Assembly: GCA_013398955.1 (NCBI GenBank)
Contig: VWPU01005232.1
Coordinates: forward strand, 34,506 to 98,505
Length of the DNA stretch: 64,000 nt
Direction: 5' to 3'
From: Callaeas wilsoni
Taxonomy: Eukaryota; Chordata; Aves; Passeriformes; Callaeidae
The notes under the pieces are model-generated. The model was not told where the DNA came from. It was given only the letters and a program-made list of their open reading frames with translations, and searched no databases. The position numbers and the translations under genes are program-made. Of the stretch, positions 1 through 12,185 are shown piece after piece. The stretch's first letter is position 1; each line of letters begins with the position of its first letter.

Positions 1-3000
1 AATAGCTAAGCACATTATTTTCTGGGAAGGTGATTGGTGTCAGTGCTGTTTACAATGTAGCTTTATCAGCAGCACATGCAGGTGTAACAAACCACAGACA
101 ATCTGTCTATAATGTTGTAAAAGTAGTAAGCCCTTCACACCTACAACAGAAATTTATAAAAGCATCAACAGATACACAGATAATATATTCATCTCCCCTT
201 CCCCAAAGCTACCAGGTGTGCTTTGGATGCTCTGTTCTGCTACTGAATAATTTTCCACACTCTTTTCCCTTATATTTCTAAGGTGAAAAAGCTTTTTATA
301 CCCAAACTGGCCCTCTTCACTCAGGCAGTTGAATAAATAGTGATATCCCCTGCCTGGATGATGAACAGTACAGCACTGCAGACAGAGTTCAAACTGTATA
401 TTTATTGAGGACTCCCATAACAGTTCAGATTTCTAATAAATTAGGTGTGCATACACTTTACTTATGCAGATCCCCTCGGATCCCTTTGCCTTTACTCTGG
501 CTCTCTGACACACTGGAGAAAAGGCTAGTACGAGCTATTTTGCATCTGTTCCTCAGAAGAAGCTATATTTTATTCTCCCCTGAATCCCTAGGCCCCTATT
601 TCCACAGATGCCCTGGCATAGCTCAGGTGGGTTTTAGCCCCACTGCCTTGTCCATGCCGGGTCGAGGAGGATGCCCTTGCTCAGGATGAGCTCCAGCACA
701 CAGCCGGTGTGTTCCCTCAAGTGCAGTCCTTCAGCCCGGCGGCTGCAGAATGAGCCTGTCTGATAGGGCTGCCCCATGGCTCCTCTTGTGCAGCTCCTGG
801 TGCATCTGGGATGAGAGGCTTCATTGGTGACCTGCTGTGCACACAGGTATGTTTCTAGTCAGCCCAGGCACCATCGAGATGGTTCTCAGAAACTCCCCAC
901 TAAGATGTGACTTGAGTACGGTTTGTGGGGCTGTCAGAGAAGGACTGAACGTGAGGGGTGAGAGGGGTCAGGGGAAGAGTTCCTTGATCCAGCCCTGCTG
1001 CTGAGGCATGTCACAAGACTGTGGTCCCAATGGTGAGGAGGCTGCCCTGCTGTCCCAAGTGCCACAGCTTCAGATCTTCTCATTCAGAAGTGGCCACGTT
1101 GCCATTGGAAAACGCCTGTTGGTTTTCTGCCCGTGGGCTTAAGGAAGCACCCAAGTCGCGTGTATGCAGACACAGGCTGAATGCAAATGTGCATGTACTA
1201 ACTCTCCAAATTCCATTCCTACTTACTCAGGAATAGTTTTAGCTTTATAAAAATGTGATTCATTTAGATTGTCTATCTGCTTTTAGCATTATTATTTTCA
1301 GTATAAATCTTTGCTGAGGTCACCAGGTGCCCCAGTTTCATAAGTGCCCCATTTTCATAATGACGGTCATGGAGAAATTAAGGTGCTCTAGTTTTTAAAA
1401 CTGTTGAAAAGTCTTCTGCTACCTTGGGTGGATAATTATTAAGCCTGTATGAAAGAGAAAAAGGATTGTCACAGGAAAGAGGCATTTTAAGGTGACAGCA
1501 AAGTAAAATAGTTATTTTGATTTCCTGTTGAAAGTGCATCAAACTCTCCCTGATCATTTACTGTTATGTTTTCCTGCCATGCCAGGTTGCTCATATTCAT
1601 ATACATTTCAACCAAAATTCCATTTTAAATTAACAGTAATTTTATTCACTGTCAAGGTAGATAGTTATGGCTGTCAAGAAAGCTATCAGATTATATTCTA
1701 CCTGAATTTTTCCCCTAAAGCTACTGTAGAAACTGAAACCAGAACATTGATCCAATGCATCTTTTGATTTGCAATGAAAATACTTTTGCTATTTTTTTTT
1801 CCAAATTAGTACTTAATTTATATCAACCTTACATGCTGAGCCAAAACTCTTGCATGTTCTTCCCTGGTTTCATCTACAAAGTGAGTGAATCTGAAGCAGA
1901 GAGTGAATGGTGCCAAGTGATGGATAATGTCAGCCCCATTTTCCATAGCTAGTTCTGGACCTGACTGCTGAAAGTCCCACGCCCAGGGGTGGACTTTGAG
2001 TACCTTCTTGCCTACGGTCAAATTCATAAAAATTAAAGCCAAAGGCATTTCAAGAAGAAAAAAAGAGTTAGGAATATAAAAGCCTGGAAAAGGCTGTCTG
2101 TTTTGGAAACAGCAAGAAGCTCTACTGGGTCATGACTGGATTTACATACCTTTTTAGAACACTGCCATGTTTCTGTTAAATGCCTTCATCAGAGCTCTGA
2201 AGCAAAGCATCTGAGCCAAGCAAAGAGCCTAAATATCTGACATTCAAAAAATTCAAGTATCCTTAAAACTATATACAACATCAAACCTCATTCCTCTTTA
2301 CCCCTTTTTTCTTTTGTCTTTGTTTAACACTTTCCCTGACAGTCAAGGACAATAATTATCACTTTTGTGGATTCCTCGCTGAATCCCTTAAGTCAGTTCT
2401 TTCAAGTTAGTATGCTCTCCATATCTCAAAATATATCAAGATAATAAAGGAAAATTCAGTCCCCTTCTGCCAAACCCATGCTTTCATATCAGTCTTGATC
2501 AAGTCAAAATCCAACAGCAAAAGCAAAATGGACCAAAATTTTTTTTTCAATAATTTTTTATTAGAGAACACACCAATGATAATCTGTTAAATAGCAATGA
2601 TGATGCTGAAATGCATAATAAACTGTAATGGCATGATTAAATGAAACAATATGGCTCCAGTATGTTTCATTTGTGCACCGTATTTCTTAATTTCAGCTCT
2701 CAACTTGTCCTGCATGTCTGTTCTTCAGAACTTTAAATGCTTTCTAAAGGGAATTTGATTAGATCTTCACATTGCAAGACAGCTATCTGTGCATGTCCTG
2801 GAGTCCTGCAAGCAGATTATAAGCTGTATAAACATGTTTCCTCAACTGAAAAAGAAAAAAAACCAAGCAACCAGATTGCCTCATAGCTCTTGCTCTGAAA
2901 GGGGACAGCAGCATGCTGCCTGCTGCCAGTGCTCGCTGCACAGGCTGCTTCATTAAAATCTTTCCCCCTCCTAAAGGGGGTGGGGAAACTGAACCTAAGA

Positions 3001-6000
3001 GATAAAAAGCACACAATAACTTCACACAATTTAGTTCCCTAGTGGGGTTTAATACAATTAAAATAATAAGCATCACACTGTGCTCAACAGCACTTCAACT
3101 AGTATAACTAGGGTATAGAACATGAAAAATGTCTCCAATGCAAAACATTTCAATTTAAAACTGCAACAGCAAGTCTGGGACAGCATTGTTGTGTGGGTTA
3201 GACTGCTGTCAGTCTAAGTGTGCTAGCAAAGATGGGGACGGTTTACTGACATGGCCAAAGTCTGTCCAAAAATACAGTCCATGCCTTCCTCTGGAGAAAA
3301 TGATATGATGGAAAGGTTGGTCCCACCATTGAACATGAGTCTTCAACCAAGTTTTAAATCCTGAGTTTTTTCATGATGCAACTCCCTAGATCCTTGCCCA
3401 GGTGCCAACACGGCCATAGCCTCTGGCTCCTCTACAGCAGCAGCTGTCGCCCAGGCCAGAAGTCCGGGGCTGCTGGGAGTCTCACAACACCAGGTCAGCA
3501 GGCAGGAATTTTCAGAAGGTACACCAAGTATTGGGAAGTATTACGAAAGGAGAAGCAGCAGTCCCATGGCTCACTATAACTCTGTAGGGTGTTTGCATCT
3601 TGAACACTTAATAGGGATCTTAGGTTTCCACCCTGTAAAGCAGAACTGTGAAAGATCCACTGAAGGCAATGACTAGGGTCAAAGGAGGGAAATGGTGTTA
3701 TAAATGAAGAATAACTAGATGTAAGAGCCCATCAGGTGGGAAATGGAGAGCAACACAGCACAGGTGATATGCTGGTTGACATCATTGTCAACAGAGAATG
3801 GATTTTTCCCTGTCTTTTTCAGTGTGAGGGGAATCTAGTGAAAGCAGTAAATTGCATATTTAAAACAAAAAAAACCAAAAGGTACTATTTTTCACATCTT
3901 TCACAATGAATTTCACAACTGGATATGGTGGAGTTAAAAGTTTGCATGATGTCAAGAGACAGCTGGACAAATCATGGGGGCAAAAACTGCATTAGTGGCT
4001 CCCAAAGGCAAAGACTCCATCGCTGCCTAGGAGGCCTCCGAGCCACAGCTTGCAGAGGCTGGAGGAGCATTATAAAGAAGTATTTCTGAGCATGTTAATA
4101 TTGTTAGATAGTTATTATTGATAATTTTATATACTGTTGATATGTTTCTAGCCCTTCCAGGCATGCTGGAGAACACAGGGCTGGGTAGAGTTTTCTTGGC
4201 CTAACTCTTCTTCATATTTTATTTTGAGTACATTAGAAATGGAAGTGGAAAAACGTAAAAGGGAAACGAATAGTTTAAAATATGGGGAAGATACAAGGGC
4301 AATTTTTTTTGTTTGTGTTGTTGTTTAAAATACAACTCACCATTGCTCTTGTGAAACTGATTTTCCATGGTTTCAAACATCTTGGGGGCAGCAAAAATAT
4401 ACAACTCTTTTGCAGCCAGCAAGTGCTGTACATAATTTTCCCTGGATGACTGGCTCTCTGGAACATCCACGATTGCTTTTGACAATTCACTGGTCTCTTT
4501 GGGAACAGAAACAATTTCTGACAGACTAAGCTGTGTCTAATGAAAGGGCTCCCATGATTTTCTATCATATGTCAATTCTGACTTCTCTGGCAAACAGTTG
4601 ATTAACAGCAAAATCATCCATAATACATGGAATGAACTGTGGTACATACCATGAAATACTTGTTCTGTAAAGTCGCCGTGAATAATACTATTTCATCAGA
4701 TAACTTTGGTCTCTCTGGTTATAGAAAAATAATATATGTCATGTTAAAAAAGCAAATGTGCCCAGTGCTGTGAAGATATCACTGTGTTATAAACACAGTA
4801 GGGTTTGCAGCCCACACATCAGACCTGTACTGACAATTAAATTCCAACTATCTTCTGTTTGTCATTTTGAGAATGGAGGTATACATTTTAAGTGTCTTAG
4901 TTTTACTTGAGCTTAAGCAGAAATCTATTTTCTGTACCAGAATTTATTAGTCTGATTTATGGCATTGATTCAGGCCTCTGAGCCTTTCAAAACACTGGAA
5001 TGTACTCTGTGTTGCACTTCAAATTATATAACTACATTGCCTGTAGCTGCATAAGCTTGGGGTTGATTTTTATAAATTTTCTTGTTTTCTATAATAGGAA
5101 TGGGATGGTTAATGCCATCTGAAACAGTTCAAGTTACTGCATTTCTGAACTGAAGTAATCTATACCTGGCCACAATATGGTCTTTACACAGTCAATAACT
5201 TTCATGACAGCAGCTGTCTGTTGAATCTGGAAGAAAGGAGCAGAGTATACTTGTCTGTAATTATCATTGAGCAGTACATTAAATAGAATGGGATGATTTT
5301 TGTGGTTCCTATTGTTCCACTCTCATTCAGGAACATCTGAGTCCCCATTTTTATGTGAAAACATTGCTGGAGGAATGGTATGCACCAAACACTGTGCCCT
5401 TGATGTGATGTGAATTGATTTTCTTTCATTTAAGAAAAATGAAGTCTAATATAGAAAAAGGAACTAAACCAATTTCATCTACTGATGAATATTTAAGGGT
5501 ATTTTTCCTTGGAAAAATTATGCTCATTTCTGCAGAAGGGAAGAGATATGCAGAAAGCAACAGATAGTAAAAAAAAAAATGCATGTGATTTTTCTTTTCA
5601 GAAACTAGTTCTGTATATTTATTGGTGGGGGTTTTTTTTACTATTCTTATAAGTAAAACCTTCTAGAGAAGAAGCAATAGCTAATTTATTTGTGCCCAGG
5701 TTAAATAAAATACTAGTGTGAAAAAATAAATAGAACTTACAGTTTCTCCTTGAGTTGCAAAGCACATTTCACTTTTGCTGATCATACTTCAGGAAGACTC
5801 ATTTTCACTGGTTGTAGTAAACTCTATCATTTCTAAAGGTGTGAGTTCAGTACTTTTTATTTTAGTCATTAACTGCACTGATATCAGAAATAAAGTGTAG
5901 AAGAAGAGGAAGGGATATTATGATATTACTTTTACAGTAATTTTTCAGATTAGAGGTATTTGAGCTGCTGACTTCTGGAACATTGTATGCACTTTCACAA

Positions 6001-8903
6001 AAAAAAAAAATTCACTCTGTAAAAATATACTTGAGAACAACTATCTAGAGCAAAGGTTGCCTGAACTTCTGCTGAAGCATAAACAAAATAGCCGTCTTCA
6101 AAAATTAAATCAGCTTTTGCTTCGGTGAATTGGAACTCGTTAATCTCAGTGGGATCTGGACTGCAAACTTAACCTTTGTGAATCTGATATTGTACTTCTT
6201 GAAGACAGGGATGTTTGGCATACTTGGTAATTTTTCTGACATGCACCTATTTGTCTGTTTTTATTTATCTTGCTCCTGATGTCTGTTCCCATTCTTCTTG
6301 CTCATGATTCCTTAGTACATTGTGTGACCTGTACTTGACAACTCCTAGCAAATTATAATGTCTCACATTTTAATGAAGTATAACACTTATAGAAAGAGAT
6401 GGACTGAGCCACAAGGAAAAAGAAGGCTGTGTGGAGGGCAGACTGGCTGGTGTGACTGTGCAACTGTCATAAACCAATCAAGGCACACAGGAGCAGACAA
6501 CATTTGGAGCTCAGATGATGAGTGGCATTCTGCTGGATGCGGACCTGGGCAGTGAGTGGACAAGGAAGGACATTCAGCAATTCATCAGTCACCACACAGC
6601 AGAGACAGAGGCTGTGTGGCAAGTCTCTATGATCCACCATCTTCCGTTGCTAAGAAAGAAATAAGGGTGTTTCATGGTCTTGTTCTAAACTGTCACCAAA
6701 AGGTCACGTTTTCCCCATGGTGTACCTCTGAACAGTTGAGGTGTCTGCCCTGCCCCCTACAGCAGCTGTTTGCTTCTTCAAACAGAATCCTTGGGAGTGT
6801 CTCACTTCTGCAGCAGAATCACAAAATTCGTACTACAGTGGTGGTCAGCAAAAAATTTTCACACCAAGACCATGCTTTAAAACCTCAGAGAGAAGCACTA
6901 TCTGGGCTCTGAGTACAAAACGCTTAAAATTCATGACCCTATGGAGTGAGTCTTAGAGTGAGAGAAGAGCTATTTTAGTGCTCGGAGAACACCATATATA
7001 TTTGAAAGGTATTTAAAACTCCCCAAGATGCTGGCTTTTTCTAAGGAAAGATGCATGTTTCCTGCTTGAAGTTTGGCTGGAAGAAACTGCCCTTCAAATA
7101 GCTTTTAGGACATGCTGTCTCAATGTTTTTGCTACAGCTTCAGGTGGATTGCAAAGGCAGGCACCAGGGCAGGTGTCCCAGGAAGGGTCTTGGGTCTAAA
7201 GTGAATGACTGTAAGAGATCCCCAAGATTTCAGTACCCTGTAAGAAAATCGTAACCTGAATTTTAACGTTAATGTTGAATTTTATATGTGTAAACTTTGA
7301 ATTAAAACATGTTAGACAACATTACTCTTCATGAGTATCATCTAAAGAAAATTACATTAAATTAAACAGAGATATGAAGAAATACATACTAAAATAAATT
7401 CCCACTTAAATGTATATTTATGTAGAGAGAAAAAGAAAGATGGCTTTCACATATGTGCATAACAAACCTGTGCAATCTTTACCCGTGAATATGCATATGT
7501 GGATGTACACATACATATACATGTATGTGTCTATGTATCTGAAACAATTTATTTCTAGTTCTTTTCAGGCAGCAGGTTTAACTTAAGTACATTGTCCTCG
7601 TATCAGTTTAGGCAAGTTGACAGCAGCTTCCACGTTGCTGGAAGCTGAGAGATGCCTGATGAACCTTTGTGGCCTCTGACAGGACGAGGCATTAGCAGCT
7701 CTTTGTGTTGCCAGCTTTCCTCTCATGGCTGAAAGTGGTTCTGGCTCTTAGTAAACAAACAAGTTCTGTTCAGCAGCTATGACAGGGATGTAATGAGGAA
7801 GTTTTGTTTATCACACTGCACAGACACCTGAAGACAGAGGGTTGAACTCTTCTGCCATAAAGGAGCTCATCCTCATCATCTGGCCATCTCTGTGATAAAG
7901 ACACATGGATTACTGAGGAATACAGCAGGTATAGAATATTTAAAGTTTGTCTTACCATTAAATGGAGTTTTGGTAGATGATTTGAGTTACAACCCATTGC
8001 AGTGAGACTTTATATACATGCTATTTATTTTGCTTTGATGTATGTAAAGTGAGTAGGTAGCTGTTGGAATTTAGAAATACAGATTGTTTTCTGCCTTCTT
8101 TGAGGTTGATATCCTGTATAGACCTCTAACTAGCTATCAAACATTTGCCTATTTGTCCAGTGGATTCTGCATAAAACTCTAAATCTTTCTTAATTATGCA
8201 CTTGTCTACCTGTTTATCGTATTTCTAAAGCCTGTGTCATTCCCATGAGGTACAGTTTTCAACATTAGGATTGTAGAACAAGAGAAGTAAAAATAAACGG
8301 GTGGCAAGGCTGTCTTCCTGACATGCTTCACTGCCAGCGAGAATGCACTATCTTAGTGAAAATAGTACTAGGAAAATAGGAATACTTGGAAAGCAATAGC
8401 ATATCAGTGCCCATTCATTTTAGACGCGTTTCATCACAGACGTTGCTAGTTATTGCTTTCAGCAGCAAAACCACAGACATTTTGTAATAAAGTATATTTT
8501 TAACACTGCATGTTACAGATAAACCTATAAAGCCTGCAATCTGCTAATGGAGTTTATATCCTGATTTTCCTTGACGTTGTGGCTCAGTGAGAACACAACT
8601 AGTTTCTACTCTTTTACTCTTAATTTTTTTCTCTGCTTTTTTTACTATAGTAGCAAAACAAATGCAACAGCTGGAAGAATAACTATATCTCAAATAAAAT
8701 ATTGCATTTAATAAAGGCAAAGAGGTGAAATTAGTTTCTGGAGAAGACATATTTAAATCATGGCAATATCAGGAATGGAAGGATTTTCCATCTCTGTCTC
8801 TCTGACAATTTCGGATATAAATCAGGTGGTGAACTGAGATACTGACCTGTAAACCACTGTCCCGGTTAAATGTAGTAAAAGCAGAATGTTTAGGATTCAA
8901 CTA
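1..8903. other. Gene-free unique sequence with a GC-richer patch
   Basis: No gene, RNA gene or recognisable repeat family is seen here. All open frames are under about 120 codons, lack known motifs and are what chance gives in AT-rich DNA. Two patches are richer in G and C than their surroundings: about 590-1180, which contains several CpGs, and about 3390-3500. TTTATT at about 400 could be a polyadenylation signal for a minus-strand transcript entering the GC-rich patch, but nothing else supports one. Short A or T runs occur near 2538, 5570 and 6000. The rest holds nothing I can name. Confidence 0.6.
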
Positions 8904-8950
8904 CACTAGATATCTCCTGAGGCCCTTTCCAGCCTGAATTATCCCACAGG
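8904..8950 (+). mobile_element. CR1 LINE, 3' tail fragment
   Basis: The segment GGCCCTTTCCAGCCTGAATT at about 8920-8940 matches the sense-strand 3' terminal block that ends avian CR1 elements (consensus like GGTCCCTTCCAACCT plus an ATTCT octamer). Only the last few dozen bases remain and no coding part is visible. CR1 insertions are usually 5'-truncated, so a tail-only remnant is normal. The call rests on one short motif. Confidence 0.55.
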
Positions 8951-11741
8951 GAGAGGAAGGCAGTGTCAGTGCCTTGCCAGGACGCAGACAAACATGGGTG
9001 ATGGGCATGTGCAGGAAGGACAGGGATGACTGTCATGGGGCACAGCTCTGGACTGCAGTGTGAATAGGAACTACTTAGACCTAAGAAGAAAAAAAATCAA
9101 TAATCAAAGATTCATGAAGTAGCTGTCACCTTTGTTTTAAAATCACATTATAACGTCACTCACTATTGTAATTATGATTACTTTGACATTCTCTAGACCC
9201 AAATCTCAGTATTTTGAAATGAAAACAGCTTCCCAAATAACGCTTGCAAATATCATTCCTACAGGAGTTTTTGAAGTGTCTGTTATTTGGTTTCTGAACG
9301 AAAAAAAAAATCAGAAAAATAGAAATTCTAAAAGCCTATCTTCAGTGTCTTGGCAATGTTGCTTAAAGTACCTCTATACCCTCTATAAAAATGGAAATGG
9401 CACTATTGTCATTAAAGCTGCTTCTTTATCTCAGAGTCGTGTAGGGAAAGAGAGACCAATAAGCCTCGCAAAGAGTTTTGCAATTGTTTGTAACAAATGC
9501 AGGAAATGGGAGGGGAATGGAAGTTGTTCTGCTATGTGCCTTAATAGTAAAATCCTCTTTATCCATAACCTTTTCCTTGCATTTAGTAATTAGCAGTTTA
9601 TTATGCTGAGAACGAATTTCTTCTTTCTGACTTTTAACCAGTCTAATTAAACCCAGTCATTAATGTAAAGACTCTATAAGAAAGAGACACTTCATACCTG
9701 ATCAAACAATTATTTTGGAAGGTGCTGATCCTCTTATAACTATTCAGTATATTTTTTGGTTGACTGGAGATGTGGCAATGGCACAGCATATTAACAAAAT
9801 AATGGAGACGAATGGCTATGAAGTTTAAAATGATATTTCTGCTCTGTTGCTTCAATGAAAAGTATGTAAAAACTGTCTTGCAGTGATGACAGGAAATATT
9901 TATAAAATTAGCAAGCAATTTTCACGGCTTAAGTTTTTAATGGAAAAAAAGTTCTTTTGAAATTTCACAGTGCACCAATAAATATTGCAATGTGTGCTAT
10001 CACTGTATACTCTATATCAGTCATGATCATTATGCTCATTTTTCTGAAAAGATTAAAACGAATAGACCCTTTTGTTTTCTGCATGTCCCTGTGGGCAGAT
10101 TTAACTAGATGGTTCATTGCTGTATTTACTATGTATCCAAATTGGTTTGCTGCCAGGAGAGAGGACTGGGCAGTGAGGACATTCTCCATGTCAGTAAGGC
10201 TGTCAGAGATGGGACCCCAGGATGGCTACAGCAGACTAAAAGTGGGCAAGAATTAACACTGAGTTTTGTCTGGGGCTTGAACTTGGTGAACTCTCATAAC
10301 TGAGACCTTGACTGAAATGGAAATACTTAACATCTGGTGAAATTAGATGAAAATATAATTGTCCAAAGAGGGTGACACTGGCCATGGTCTGTGTATAGGA
10401 AAGGATTACCACTCCTTTCAGAGCTTGTGTCCAAACAACAGAGGTGGCTGCAAGCCTGACCCTTCATACAGCCACAGGGATTTCTTCAGGCATCTCCTTG
10501 GGTCCATACTACCCAGACAGGGAGGACAATAGGAGAAAAAAGGCAGGATCTATATTCAGACAGAAGTATGCTATGAACAACTAGTCTGAAGTAACTTTTA
10601 GGTATCATGCTTAGTATATCCCTGCAGCAGATTGTCATGTTTCATGGCTCCCAGATTCCAGATAGGAAAGGTTGTGCCAGCTGCACACGTCCTGCCTGTA
10701 GAATAGGACTCTGGTAGCTAAAGTATTGCTGTATTTTTTTATAAGTAGTTTTTTTTGATCTATCAAACTAATGAAAAAACTCACACAAGCAAAGAGAATG
10801 ATACATAGATTGAGACACTGTGTGTATCTTTATAGGGAAAAAAGCTGAATGCTCAAGCATATTGAAAACTAAACCAAAAACCTAAAGAAGGATGTTATCT
10901 TTATGCTTCAGGCATTAACAAATACCAGTCAGTAGGAACTGGAAAAGAATTTTCCCTCTGAGCAAATAAAATATCCATTTTGTGGACTTTATTATTAGAT
11001 TGTCACATGAAACATCTGTTACTGATCACTGTCACACCTGATGGTACTAGATACAAAGGCTGTGGGGTTAGATCCTGAATGGTTACACCTGGTTTCACAC
11101 TTTCTGATAGAAGAAAAACAACTGCACTGCATGAAACAATTTAAGAAAAAACAATCCCTTGACTTTATTTTTGACAAACTATTGCTTATTTTTATTCAGT
11201 AAATTAACAGGGAGCAAAGTTGTGAGGAGTTTTTTTAGGCTTTCTGCCCATTGTCTGCTCATATCAAGGGCAACAAAAGCCTCAGCCAGCAATAAATTGT
11301 TAGCTGTGCATGTGTATTATTCCAGGTTCTGAATCCAGTCTAGAACAATCGTTGTAGTGTGGGAAAGAATCACAATAAGTAATGCTTAGGGAGGGCAAAT
11401 GAAATACACAAAAGGTGAGCACTTACTAAAAGTAAAGGTGACAAATCTGTGATTTTTGTTTGAAGCATCCCCTGCACCACTGAAAGTGAGGAAAGGGTGA
11501 CTGGAAGAGCATAAAAGAGCAGGCTGTAACCTGCTTGGCGTTCCTGAAAACACAGGACCTTAGGACATCAAATTCTTATATGAAGAGTCCACATTTGCAT
11601 GTGTCGAATCCCACCACACTGATTTCACATTCATGCCAACTCAGGTTTCATTTTTAACATGAAAAATGTTAAACTTTTTTTTTTTTTTTGGTAGGGAAGG
11701 AGGAAGACAATATGATATTTATAAATAAAATCAGAAAAATT
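8951..11741. other. Gene-free unique sequence
   Basis: No gene or repeat family is recognised. The open frames at 9174-9593 and 9957-10256 have no domain, signal or splice context and are interpreted as chance. A small inverted repeat, TTTAACAT at 11653-11660 and ATGTTAAA at 11666-11673, is followed at once by a 15-base T run (11675-11689). This looks like a rod-shaped hairpin plus a homopolymer, not an identifiable element. Confidence 0.55.
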
Positions 11742-12158
11742 AATAGAATCATAGATTAGTTACAGTTGGAAAAGACCTCTAAGATCACTGCTTTTGACCC
11801 TTAACACAGTACCACTGTGTTCTCCACTAAACCGTGTTCTCAAATGCCACATCCATATGTTTTTTGTACACTTCCAAGGATGGTGGCTCCATGGCTACCC
11901 TGGGAAGGCTTTTCCAATGCCTGATCACTCTTTCAGTGAAGAAAGTTTTCCTATATCCAATCTAAATCTCCCCTGGCACAACTTAAGGCCATTTATTCTC
12001 ACCTTGTCACTTATTACCTGGGAGAAAATACCTCCCACACCTCATTTCAACCTTCTTTCAGGTGTTTGTAGAGAGCAGTATGATCCCCCCCGAACCTTCT
12101 TTTCTTCAGGCTAACCAGCTCCAGCTCCCTCAATCCCTTCTCATAAGACTTGTTCTCT
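11742..12158 (-). mobile_element. CR1 LINE, 5'-truncated 3' end
   Basis: Read on the minus strand, this ends in the CR1 3' terminus: AGGTCTTTTCCAACTGTAAC (complement of about 11765-11784) followed by a degenerate ATGATTCTATT tail at 11742-11752. Upstream in element orientation lies the usual CR1 3' region, whose plus-strand complement includes the blocks for a short C-terminal ORF2 remnant and the 3' UTR. About 415 bp remain of an element normally several kb long. The coding part is interrupted, so it is non-functional. The 5' breakpoint lies near 12150-12160, next to an (ATTCT)n pentamer run. Confidence 0.9.
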
Positions 12159-12162
12159 AACT

Positions 12163-12185
12163 CTATTCCATTCTATTCTATTCTT
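12163..12185. repeat. (CTATT)n pentanucleotide microsatellite
   Basis: Four to five slightly imperfect CTATT/ATTCT units sit directly beyond the 5'-truncated end of the neighbouring minus-strand CR1. Confidence 0.7.

Noticed and set aside
8858..8890. TGTCCCGGTT string resembling an LTR start
   Set aside because: The sequence after it does not continue like an LTR and a CR1 tail follows within about 50 bases. A ten-base match alone is too weak.
9174..9593. 139-codon plus-strand open frame
   Set aside because: No signal, domain or splice context, and it is interrupted by an A run. Length is compatible with chance in a 64-kb window.
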